A stretch of DNA of 64,000 nucleotides from Riptortus pedestris (lineage: Eukaryota > Arthropoda > Insecta > Hemiptera > Alydidae): the NCBI GenBank assembly GCA_019009955.1, contig CM032228.1, positions 4,835,001 to 4,899,000 of the forward strand, in the 5' to 3' direction. The position numbers and the translations under genes are program-made. The notes under the pieces are model-generated. The model saw only the letters and a list, made by a program, of their open reading frames with translations, had not been told where the DNA came from and searched no databases. Shown here in pieces: positions 53,965-64,000 of the stretch. Positions within the stretch are counted from its first letter, which is position 1. Every line of letters begins with the position of its first letter.

Positions 53965-56882
53965 GATATTAATGTGTGGGACGCTGGTTGATTATGCAGA
54001 TGCTAATGAGTGCGATGCCTTGTGGTTGTGTGGATATTGACGACCGAGTAGGACGTCCGAAGATGTTGTTGAGAGGGACGCTGGGAGATTATGCAGATGC
54101 TGACGATTGGGATGCCTTGTGGTTGTGTGGATATTGAAGACCGAGAAGGACGTCCGATGATGTTGATGTGTGGGACGCTGGTTGATTATGCAGATGCTGA
54201 CGAGTGGGATGCCTTGTGGTTGTGTGGATATTGACGACCGAGAAGGACGTCCGAAGATGTTGTTGAGAGGGACGCTGGTTGATTATGCAGATGCTGACGA
54301 ATGGGATGCCTTGTAGTTGTGTGGATATTGATGACGGAGAAGGACGTCCGAAGATGTTGATGAGTGGGACGCTGGGAGATTATGCAGATGCTGACGATTG
54401 GGATGCCTTGTAGTTGTGTGGATATTGATGACGGAGAAGGACGTCCGAAGATGTTAATGAGTGGGACTCTGGGAGATTATGCAGATGCTGACGAGTGGGA
54501 TGCCTTGTGGTTGTGTGGATATTGACGACCGAGAAGGACGTCCGAAGATGTTAATGAGTGGGACACTGGGAGATTATGCAGATGCTGACGATTGGGATGC
54601 CTTGTGGTTGTGTGGATATTGATGACCGAGTAGGACGTCCGAAGATGTTGATGACGGACGCTGGGAGATTATGTGATGCTGACGATTGGGATGCCTTGTG
54701 GTTGTTTGGATATGACGACCGATAGGACTCCGAGATGTTGATGAGCGGACGGTGGGAGATTATGCAGATGCATGACGATTGGGGATGCCATATGTGGTTG
54801 TGTGGATATTGACGACCGAGTAGGACGTCCAAAGATGTTGATGAGTGGGACGGTGGAGATTATGCAGATGCTGACGATTGGATGCCTTGTGTGGTTGTTT
54901 GGATATTGACGACCAAGTAGGACGTCCGAAGATGTTGATGAGAGGACGCTGGGAGATTATGCAGATGCTGACGATTGGGTATTGCCTTGTGCGTTTGTTT
55001 GGATATTGACGACCGAGTAGGACTCCGAAGATGTTGATGAGAGGACGCTGGGAGATTATGACAGATGCTGACGATTGGATGCCTTGTGGTTGTGTGGATA
55101 TTGACGACCGAGTAGGACGTCCGAAGATGTTGATGAGAGGACGTGTGGGAAATTATGCAGATGCTGACGATTGGGACTTGTGGTTGTGTGGATATTGACG
55201 ACCGAAAGACGTCCGAAGATGTTGAGAGGCGAAGATGTTGATGAAAATGCTGACGATTGGGATGCCTTGTGAGTTGTGTGGATATTGACGAACGAGAAGG
55301 ACGTCCGAAGATGTTGATGAGTGGGACGGTGGGAGATTATGCAGATGCTGACGATTGGGATGCTTATTGTGGTTGTTTGGATATTGACGACCGAGTAGGA
55401 CGTCCTGAAGATGTTGTTGAGAGGACGGTTGGAGATTATGAAGATGCTGACGATTGGGATGCCTTGTGGTTGTATGTGGATATTGACGACCGAGTAGGAC
55501 GTCCGAAGATGTTGATGAGATGAGGACGTCTGGGAGATTATGCAGATGCTGACGATTGGGATGCCTTGTGGTTGTGTGGATATTGACGACCGAGAAGGAC
55601 GTCCGAAGATGTTGATGAGTTGGACGGTGGGTCATTATGCAGATGAAGACGATAGGGATGCCTTGTGGTTTTGTGGATATTGACGACCGAGAAGGACGTC
55701 CGAAGATGTTGATGAGTGGGACGCTGGGAGATTATGCAGATGCTGACGATTGGGATGCCTTGTGGTTGTGTGGATATTGACGACCGAGAAGGACGTCCGA
55801 AGATGTTGATGAGTGGGACGCTGGTTGATTATGCAGATGCTAATGAGTGCGATGCCTTGTGGTTGTGTGGATATTGACGACCGAGAAGGACGTCTGAAGA
55901 TGTTAATGAGTGGGACGCTGGGAGATTATGCAGATGCTGACGAGTGGGATGCCTTGTGGTTGTGTGGATATTGACGACCGAGAAGGACGTCTGAAGATGT
56001 TAATGAGTGGGACACTGGGAGATTATGCAGATGCTGACGAGTGGGATGCCTTGTGGTTGTGTGGATATTGACGACCGAGAAGGACGTCCGAAGATGTTGA
56101 TGAGTGGGACACTGGGAGATTATGCAGATGCTGACGATTGGGATGCCTTGTAGTTGTGTGGATATTGATGACGGAGAAGGACGTCCGAAGATGTTGATGA
56201 GTGGGACGCTGGGAGATTATGCAGATGCTGACGATTGGGATGCCTTGTGGTTGTGTGGATATTGACGACCGAGAAGGACGTCCGAAGATGTTGATGAGTG
56301 GGACACTGGGAGATTATGCAGATGCTGACGATTGGGATGCCTTGTGGTTGTGTGGATATTGACGACCGAGTAGGACGTCCGAAGATGTTGTTGAGAGGAC
56401 GTTGGGAGATTATGCATATGCTGACGAGTGGGATGCCTTGTGGTTGTGTGGATATTGATGACCGAGTAGGACGTCCGAAGATGTTAATGAGTGGGACACT
56501 GGGAGATTATGCAGATGCTGACGATTGGGATGCCTTGTGGTTGTGTGGATATTGACGACCGAGAAGGACGTCCGAAGATGTTGATGAGAGGACGTTGGGA
56601 GATTATGCATATGCTGACGAGTGAGATGCCTTGTGGTTGTGTGGATATTGACGACCGAGTAGGACGTCCGAAGATGTTGTTGAGAGGACGTTGGGAGATT
56701 ATGCATATGCTGACGATTGGGATGCCTTGTGGTTGTGTGGATATTGACGACCGAGAAGGACGTCCGAAGATGTTGATGAGTGGGACACTGGGAGATTATG
56801 CAGATGTGTGCGATTGGGATGCCTTGTGGTTGTGTGGATATTGACGACCGAGTAGGACGTCCGAAGATGTTGTTGAGAGGGC
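53965..56882 (+). repeat. 97-bp minisatellite, about 30 copies
   Basis: The unit runs from GACGTCCGAAGATGTTGATG through CTGGGAGATTATGCAGATGC to TATTGACGACCGAGAAG. Variants: GAGTAGGAC against GAGAAGGAC; TTGTTGAGAGGGAC against TTGATGAGTGGGAC. Units from about 54650 to 55650 carry many single-base deletions, unlike the clean units on both sides. All ORFs across it are frame artefacts. Confidence 0.95.
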
Positions 56883-57520
56883 ACAATTTCAATAATTAAA
56901 AATATAATATGCATAAAAAAATGGAATTAAAAGTTATTGCAAATAAAAAACATGAAAAAAGATAGAAGGAAAAGAAGTAGTATTAGTTCTATGATTGTCT
57001 GGCATATGACGCATTACACATCGTTCACAAACGAACCAATAATTTAATAAAATAAATCAAAACGCTGAGCAGTAATAACGCAAATTAATAATTATAAAAA
57101 TAAATGAAACAATTCCAACAGTCAATCAAATTAAAGAAAATATAATTAAAAATAACAGTGGCTGAACACGTATACCTCTCGCTGTTGTAAACAGCCAGAA
57201 TTTTACATGCTTTATTTATATGACGTACTTATACTCCAATATATATATACATTACAAAAATATATTAACATTTCCATTTCCCTCGAACTTCAACCTTCGG
57301 CCGGAGAAAGAGGAGGTCATTAGGTGATCGTAGCGGAGTGATTGTCGGAGAATGGACCGAAATCACTGCAGGCGTAGGCCGATGAGGAGCGGAGGGAGAG
57401 TTGTAAAAAGAAAGAAGCTGTAGGAGGGAAGGTTTGTATAGGGCGGCAGGGTGGAGGGCGGGAATCGCCGCGGTGGGTTATAGACAGTTCGCTTGGAAAA
57501 TGACGATTCGAAAAGAAAAA
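56883..57520. other. Unassigned sequence
   Basis: AT-rich to 57290, then a GC-richer patch (57290-57500, CGGCCGGAGAAAGAGGAGG, GGCGGCAGGGTGGAGGGCGG) next to a TIR-element end. No gene recognised. Confidence 0.4.
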
Positions 57521-57521
57521 A

Positions 57522-57600
57522 GTCCGTCACGCAAGGGCTGCGTAAACTAAGCAGATTTCCCACGGGAAGGTTTGCAACAGATAAATCTACATACTGGTAA
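57522..57600 (+). mobile_element. TIR-element end
   Basis: GTCCGTCACGCAAGGGCTGC then GTAAACTAAGCAGATTTCCC; only the first 70-80 bp of the family are present. Beyond it, 57840-58000 resembles 21240-21380. The rest to 58860 holds nothing I recognise. Confidence 0.6.
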
Positions 57601-58867
57601 CATGAATGTTAAGCAAATAAATAAAAACGGTATAAAGAAATCATTCAGTCAATTAACATGGATAATAATATCTATATTGGAAAGCGCCTGAATTGTTAAC
57701 AAACCGGCCAGCCAACTTCGGAGCGCTGAACGGATTCGATTATTCTAGACCCGAAAGATGAACCATTAATGAAATATATCTCATTATAACATATTAATTT
57801 TATTAAAAACTATTTACTATAGCTAGTGGAGCAATTTTAAATGAATGAGAATAATTTCTATCTCAATCAATCAGATTTTAGTAATCCAAAAACAAAAGAA
57901 GAGGTGGGTGGGGGGGGGTCAACAGACCTTGTTTGTTTGTATCTCGTATAATAAAACTTTGTTGAAAACAATATTTGGTATTTAAAAGAACACGATAGGA
58001 GAGTCTTTTCTAATAAAAAAAGTATACTTTCGAGTTGGATTTACACTTGTTGAGGCGGCATACGGCGGTTATTCCAGTTTAGGACACCTAACTAATAGGG
58101 ATGTATCGAAAATCGAAACAGAGAAATACCGAATTTGATATGTCGGGGGAAGGTTTGGAAAATCCATATACGACAATTTTTCAAAGCTAAAAGCGACCAT
58201 GAGGAACAAAACGCTACCTCAATCTCGAAAATCCACCGAGCTGTTTGTGCTAAACAGCTTTCAAAAAATCTGTTTGAGACTTTAAATAATAGAATGAAAC
58301 ATCTTTAAGCACCAAGAGTTGACGCTAATATAGATTATGTATAGACTATATAATTTGCATAAGTTAGAAATATTAATATGCATATGTTTGGTTAAAGATG
58401 TCGTTCGGGAGTTGTCGGCTGTAGGACCTAGGCAGCAGGCTAGTTGAACTCGCCAATCAGGGAGTGCGTCAAGTCTTCATCAAACCATGATGAAGGACAG
58501 TTTCAGAGTGCTTCTCAGAAGGACATTTGAGCTGAGAATCAAACGAAGAATACGTCAAGCGTCATTTCAAGACACATTCTGCAACCATTTGAAGTCCGTT
58601 CTAAGTCATAAAGAACAGGGGTTAACTGGATTAAGAATGACTTATTTTTAATCACTAAACAGTAAAATTCAACAAGCATAACAATAGTATTCTATAAATC
58701 CATTTTATAACTGATTTGGGGTAGAAACAATTCTATAGGCGAATGTTTGTGCGTTCGACAACATACAACAATTTGAACTCAAGGCCAACAAATAAAAAGA
58801 AACAAATGGATAGAGTTTTGTGATATTTATTTATTTACAAGATAAAAAATAATTTATTTAATTATAT

Positions 58868-59877
58868 CTAATGGATGAGAGCATGTCCGGCGGAGTATGC
58901 GAGTGGAGTATGGGCGATGGCTGGGGCGTACCTTGCAAGAGGTGCAGCATACCTTGTAATGGGTGCAGCAAGAGCTGGTGCAGCGTACCTTGCAATGGGG
59001 GCGTGGGCTACAGCAAGGGGAGCAGCATGAGCTACGGCAACTGGAGCAGCAACCTTAACAGCTGGTGCAGCGTGGACTCCAGCTTCCTTGTGGACGACGG
59101 CGTTGAATCCGTTGACTGGGTCAGCGGTGTATTCTACGGTCCTCCTGGAACCATCGGGTTCGATGAGGGAGTAGCTTCCCTGGACAACATCTCCGTCACG
59201 GGACTCGTGCTGGCTCTTGGAGTCTCCGGTAAGAGCGTCCTGGATGTCATAGGCGTAGCTGTACTGTGGGTGTGGGTCGTACTCATCGACGGCAGCATGA
59301 GCTACTGGAGCAGCATGAGCAACAGCTACTGGAGCAGCATAGCGGGCGACGGGGGCAGCAACGGCGAGAGGAGCAGCATACCTGGCAGCGAGTGGTGCAG
59401 CATATGCCCTAGCAGCAAGAGGTGCAGCATATGCCCTAGCTAGGGGAGCAGCATAGGATGCAGCATATGGTGCAGCATATGCACTGGCGAGAGGTGCTCC
59501 TGGGGCGTATACTGCAGGTGCACCGACTACTCCAGCCCTAGCAACTGCCACCATAGCGGCGAAGACGATAACCTAAAAAATATAAAATCTCACATTAAAA
59601 CCTTGATACTTACATCGAAATAGTAAAGAAATTTTAGTAGTAATCGGTTTTATATATGTCCTAAACTTTCATCAAAAAATGAATATTATAAACACGCATT
59701 ATTTTATTATAAGAAATGAAACGTAATACTTTATGTGACATAGAAATAAAAGGAACGCATTTCTAAAAATATCAATATAACAATGTCAAATATTTTTCAG
59801 TATTATTACTGAAAAGTTTGTTATGACTAGCGTATTACTAAAATAGTTGTACGAGTGTTCACCTTGTTGATAGCCAT
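58868..59877 (-). CDS. RR-2 cuticular protein, gene 7 (two exons)
   Basis: Exon 1 is 59877-59863 (MAINK) and exon 2 is 59572-58868, with a 290-bp intron. The acceptor is TAG (TTTTTTAG) where the sister genes have CAG. The product has 239 residues: signal peptide [18 protein letters not shown] (Met for Leu), Ala-Pro-Tyr repeats, RR-2 core with [15 protein letters not shown] insert, a shorter C-terminal repeat block and the tail SAGHALIH. The coding part groups with genes 3, 4 and 6, while the intron (TTACTATTTCGATGTAAGTA, AATGCGTTC) matches genes 1 and 2. Intact and predicted to be a secreted chitin-binding cuticle protein. Confidence 0.92.
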
Positions 59878-59966
59878 GCTGAGACTGTGGCTGTATGGGC
59901 AAGGAGAGTGTTTATATAGTTGAGGCTTGTGCAATATTTCCACCTCCTTCTCTCTCGTCTTACACC
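59878..59966 (-). promoter_or_regulatory. Promoter of cuticle gene 7
   Basis: On -: GA-rich box about 59943-59961 (GTAAGACGAG, one change from GTGAGACGAG), ATTGCACAA about 59928-59936, TATA 59912-59918. It lacks the TIR-element remnant found upstream of genes 1 and 2. Confidence 0.75.
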
Positions 59967-60361
59967 AAATATATATCTGTTACTCCTAATTTCTAACCGC
60001 TTTACATATATTATTAAACGGATGTGTGGCCACTGACTGAGTCGTGTATTAAATTTATTCAACTTAGTTTAATGATCTTACCATATTTTTTCATCGTAGT
60101 GTTAAATCGAACTTCTAATACTTATTAAAGAAGTTGATCTCATTTTGCTGAGCATTTACTCATAAATGATATACGTCAATATATTCCCGTTAATTGAAAT
60201 TAAATACAAATAGCATTTATAGCAGGGAAATTATTTAAATAAATAAGTTTTAGCAGGTTGGACAACTGCTTCAGGATAAGGAACAGTGAAAGGCAAGAAA
60301 CAATACCGGACATTTTCAAAAGCAACAATTCTCTAAAGAGACTCCGATAAATAAGCCTTTT

Positions 60362-60450
60362 AGCTGATTTGCTTTAAGGGATTTGCTATGAGGTCGTACT
60401 CATGACGCGAGTTTCTAAAAACTTTTTCAGATGTCCATCGATCCTACATA
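60362..60450 (-). mobile_element. TIR-element fragment
   Basis: GCTGATTTGCTTTAAGGGAT, GTACTCATGACGCGAGTTTC and GATGTCCATCGATCCTAC match the half copy at 35795-35925, ending abruptly. From 59967 to 60361 I see nothing clear. Confidence 0.5.
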
Positions 60451-61156
60451 AAAATTTTAATTGCCATAATTTGTTACATTACATCAAATACTCCATTAAG
60501 AAATTATATTACGACCATAAAAAAAAGAAAGAAATAAACAGCGTCTATACATTTGGGCTCTCTAAACCCTTTGAGAGTAACCACACGGGTCAAAATGTGT
60601 GAGCCTACCCCCTGCTGGGGTGACTCGCCTAAGCTGGCCTAACACATCTAGGACAGACCCTAACCTAGACTTAACACAAGAAATATAATAATAATAATAA
60701 AAAAAAAATAAAGATAATATTAATACGTAATACATAGACAATATAATAGAGATAACCATGATATAAAATAAAACTCTGTAACAGAAAAATAAATAACACA
60801 GCTCTGCCAGTCCGTACAAAGAACAAAAACAAACATGTCAGAATATAAATTCCTAACTTGATTATGGAGGATTTGGCAGCAAACTAGGTGCTCACACAGC
60901 GGTGGTCCAGTTTTACCCTGGGCTACGTCCTTGGGAGCACTTCACGCCGACGACTGCATCCTGTTCGGGGGGTAGCCATTTTCATAAATGTTCCGAAATT
61001 CATGCTACCCAGAAGTATCCGCAGAGTCATCCAGTGCTGGACTCTGCTTCCCACGCCAATACTCCTAAGCTCCTTTGCAGTCCACCTGGCCCAAATTTAG
61101 ATGTAGCAGTGACCAGAATGTCTCTACGCCTCCTCGCCAGACTGCCCGTGACAGCT

Positions 61157-61411
61157 TCACTCCCTGCTATACTTCTCCTCTTTCAGCTGACTGAAGGTCT
61201 CGTCCTTAATGAGACCTGTCACGATAATAACATCCAAGATTACCTGCTCTTCCTCGTTGGCAATAATAATTTCCGGCCTGTATACCTCGTCCTGTTCCAC
61301 GAAGACCCTCCATCCTCTTCTCCGCAAGGGGTAGCCAAGAAGCGTCACTACTGAATGATGCATTAACGTGACTGCAGGTCGCATTGACGGGCAGTGGTTG
61401 ATAACATGCAT
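61157..61411 (-). pseudogene. R2-type zinc motif and endonuclease fragment
   Basis: 84 codons starting inside the C..C...H-x4-C motif (MHVINHC). Then YRPEIIIANEEEQVILDVII matches the RPD...D core of restriction-like endonucleases (Glu for the usual Asp in RPD). The upstream Cys pair is read in the same frame before the first Met (RCGRDETQ). Confidence 0.65.
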
Positions 61412-62235
61412 TTGTGTCTCATCTCTTCCACAGCCCAGTCTGCACTTGCTTGGTCCGTCCGCCCTTCAGCCAATCCCGCGTGACAACCGGACACGGACAA
61501 GGAGTGCTGTCGCGTACAACCTCTGGTACTGGACGTAGTCACGCCCCGACATATCGTGGGATCTCCTTATCAATCAAGCCGAGGAGGCCCTCACCTCCTC
61601 CACACCGTTCATGTCACCCCCATCAACTGTGGAATAGAGGTTTACAATCTCCCGGCGCTTTGGATGTGGAGGACATTCTCTATGGACTACGGAAAGTCAT
61701 AGCCCAAGAAGTCCCGGACGTCATCGCCGAGCCCACAGTTCTCCAGAGCATCATCCACCCCGTAGAAGCGCCTTGCTCTGAAGTACGGCATCAATGACTA
61801 AAACCGAGGGATCCCGAGACCACCGAATCACTCCGGAGCATGCAAAAAGGAGCACGGAGTATCGTGAGTTAGCCTCAGCCATCTCCGAACAGTAGACCCT
61901 TCAATGTGTACTGATAGGTGACGAGCTATGAAAAATCCCCAAAAGAAATAATGTTCTCATGAGCTTCATCTTCTGCTGTGGTTTTAGAGGAGCCCTAGAG
62001 ATCCTCTCAAGCCCTGGCCCTAAATCGAGATGGTCACACACCACACCTAAACCTAACCCCAAATAATCCCAGGAATCCTCCAGACCAACATGCTCAATGA
62101 CGGCGTCACTCACCATATAACTGGCCTCTTCCTTCCTAACAGACTCCAATGCAACAGTCAGGGTGTGTTACTTAGCCAAATTAAGCTCCAACACACAATC
62201 ACCGAATCCTTCAGCCATCGCTCTCAACAAACACC

Positions 62236-62643
62236 TCAGACCAGAGATAGAGGGCGCGAGAAAAACCAAATCTTCCACATACGCCACACCTCCACAACGA
62301 ACCCCACCCAGAAGAACCCCCACATCACCCGTAAGGCCCGCCCTACGTGGTCCATAACCACGTTTAGCATAATTGAAGACAAAGGATCACCCTGTCGGAC
62401 TCCTCTGGCCGGGCGCATCTCCGCAGCTTTATGCCCAGCCATACAAATCCGCGATGTAGCATCCTCGTAAACTGCTCGGATGTAGTCAATAAATTCCTTT
62501 TGTACCCCCCGCTCCTCCAGGATACGAAGACAGGCGACATGACTGACACTATCAAACGCCTTTCTCACGTCAAGAAAAGCCGCACAGAGATCCCCTTCTT
62601 CCTCCATGCGGTTCACAAGACTGCGTCCAGCAGAGCCATACAA
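62236..62643 (-). pseudogene. R2-type RT core
   Basis: 135 codons with the first catalytic Asp (AFLDVRKAFDSVSH), a RAVYEDATSRICM linker and GVRQGDPLSSIMLNVVMD. The frame is lost before the FADD box. The preceding RT segment is 62872-62651 in another frame. Confidence 0.75.
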
Positions 62644-64000
62644 TCCCCTCCTACTGAGGCACCAGAGGAATCTTGGACTTCAACCGAGCAGCCAAAATAC
62701 AATAGAGATGCCTTACAATGACTGATGAAACAGAAATAGGCCTGTAGTCTTCAGGGATCCTGGCACTTTCACACTTTGGTATCATCGTAACTCTGGCTCT
62801 CAGCAGCTCTTTCGGCACCCGACTGTCGAGCAGAAGTAAGTTCAAAATGATCGCGTGGACCCACCAGTCCAAACCCCGCCAGAACCCCTGTCAAGTCCAG
62901 GTGCGAAACCCACTGAGGGACACATGGTAGTAACCTCTGACATTGTTACAGGAGTTCATACATTAGTACCGGCATGCAATCGTTCCCCACGCACCTCCTC
63001 ACCACCCGATCGCTCCTCCACAATCGCTGGACTCGGCGATAGCTCCCACGCTTAGATGGACAACAATCCCCCATCCTGGGACACTGGCGTGGCTGCCGAC
63101 CTGGCTCATGGGGAATACCGCCCCGAGCGGCCGCAGCGAGTTGGACCAAAATCCATTCCTCCAAACAAAAACTAAGGCCCACCACCACCAGAGCATGGCT
63201 ACCAACCTCCAACAGCCGGTCAGTACACAGGGTGGTGCGCAACCCCGAGAGCTCAACCACCAATCCCCGCAGCCTCGTCCGAAGGGCTTCACTACACCAC
63301 CACCGCGGTTCACAGCAGCCAGCCCCCGCGGTCTCCCCTCAGTCCTCCTCTCGTCCCCAATCCTCTGGATCAATTCCTTGTACGACGGCTTAATTCTAGC
63401 CCCATTAATCGCGTCAGCAGAACGCCCCTCAATGATCTCGTAAAGCTAGGCATTCAAGTCTCCTTCGAAACCGGTCTCCACTAGCCTCAGTTCCTCGGAT
63501 GCAAAACACCACAGCTCCTCCGGGTCCCACCTTCACCTCACCTGTACTCTTCGAATGGCAGCATTGTGCTCCACCGGATGAGCCCGCTTAGAATGCATGC
63601 CCATACCAGTGGCAGGGGCAAGCCCCGACCACAATGCCGACATTCAAAGGGCCCAGAATCAGCCACAATCTATTCAGCTGACCTCCCGACTAAATGCCAG
63701 ACGATAGGCTGAACAATTAGCATAGTGACTCAAGGAGTGATCACTACGCCTCCCGGCCACCCTACACACCTGACACACCACTGAAGAAACTAGTTTGGTT
63801 CAAGCGCCCCGCTTATGCCCCTCCTCCGCGCAATGGGAGCAAAGCTCCGCCCTCCTGCAGTGCTTGGCCACGTGACCGCAGGTGTGACACCGGGCACACC
63901 GGGTCACCCCCACATAGTCGACAGCTCTAGAGCTGGCGAATCAGACATACACCCTTTCGACCGACCTCAGAAGCTTTCCAGCTGCAGCACTAACATTGAG

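Larger units (their letters stand above)
60560..64000 (-). mobile_element. R2-type LINE with upstream zinc-knuckle ORF, decayed, cut by window edge
   Basis: On -, from the right edge: CARCHTCGHVAKHC, LCSHCAEEGHKRGA and a third knuckle CQVCRVAGRRSDH...C (63900-63740, Gag-like CCHC). A finger follows (FECRHCGRGL, frameshift, GMGMHSKRAHPVEHNAA, 63650-63560). Next is a Myb-like stretch (RWDPEELWCFASEELRLVET; LYEIIEGRSADAINGA; 63530-63390). RT has EDYRPISVSSVIVRHL (62740), AAFLDVRKAFDSVSHVACL (62570) and ARGVRQGDPLSSIMLNVVMD (62400). Then RAPLKPQQKMKLMRTL (61970), zinc MHVINHCPSMRP (61400) and endonuclease (YRPEIIIANEEEQVILDVII, 61280). The downstream part resembles R2. There are many frameshifts. 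The 3' UTR probably ends near 60560-60900. Confidence 0.8.

Noticed and set aside
61414..63443. Several + strand ORFs of 96-127 codons
   Set aside because: They are shadows of the GC-richer - strand LINE; the - strand carries the recognisable RT and zinc motifs.

Overview
The window is animal nuclear DNA, almost certainly from an insect. It carries seven near-identical copies of a two-exon RR-2 cuticular protein gene set in AT-rich DNA that is dominated by transposons and minisatellites. There is no bacterial gene organisation, operon, rRNA gene or true tRNA gene. The mix of Helitron-like, Transib, Penelope-like, R2-type LINE, Ty3/gypsy and tRNA-SINE sequence suggests a large, repeat-rich insect genome. 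A hemipteran is my guess, with low confidence.

Layout. 0-3 kb: Helitron-like repeats, then cuticle gene 1 (+). 3-9.5 kb: a 34-bp minisatellite (5.13-6.65 kb), Helitron-like copies, and a TIR element holding a 325-bp foldback. 9.5-15.6 kb: cuticle gene 2 (+), whose 4.3-kb intron holds transposon debris, a SINE, Penelope pieces and a stretch that reads as two sequences interleaved. 15.6-20.6 kb: two decayed gypsy elements (-). 20.97-35.75 kb: a large imperfect inverted duplication. Each arm carries a 78-bp minisatellite, a cuticle gene (gene 3 on +, frameshifted gene 4 on -) and a gypsy RT fragment; the centre is another gypsy pol. The left arm is interrupted by a 2.3-kb Transib with a clean CGCCG target duplication, and the right arm keeps the empty site. 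36-41.4 kb: an R2-type LINE (+), a Penelope-like element (-), a 76-bp minisatellite and a LINE scrap. 42.3-44.4 kb: cuticle gene 5 (-). 44.7-48.3 kb: TIR and Helitron-like elements with (AT)n. 48.4-51.3 kb: a 3-kb array whose + strand is nearly free of G, containing a SINE. 52.2-53.4 kb: cuticle gene 6 (+, broken). 54.0-56.9 kb: a 97-bp minisatellite. 58.9-59.9 kb: cuticle gene 7 (-). 60.6-64 kb: a decayed R2-type LINE (-) with zinc knuckles upstream, running off the window.

How it fits together. All seven cuticle genes share about 130 bp of promoter (GA-rich box, ATTGCACAA box, TATATAA), an identical five-codon first exon, and a second exon carrying the chitin-binding RR-2 domain between Ala-Pro-Val-Tyr repeats. 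They are expected to make secreted proteins of stiff cuticle and to be co-expressed. Five are intact (1, 2, 3, 5, 7); two (4, 6) carry frameshifts. Shared flanks and diagnostic residues point to recent duplication, inversion and exchange between copies. Everything else I can recognise is mobile or tandem-repeat DNA, mostly decayed.
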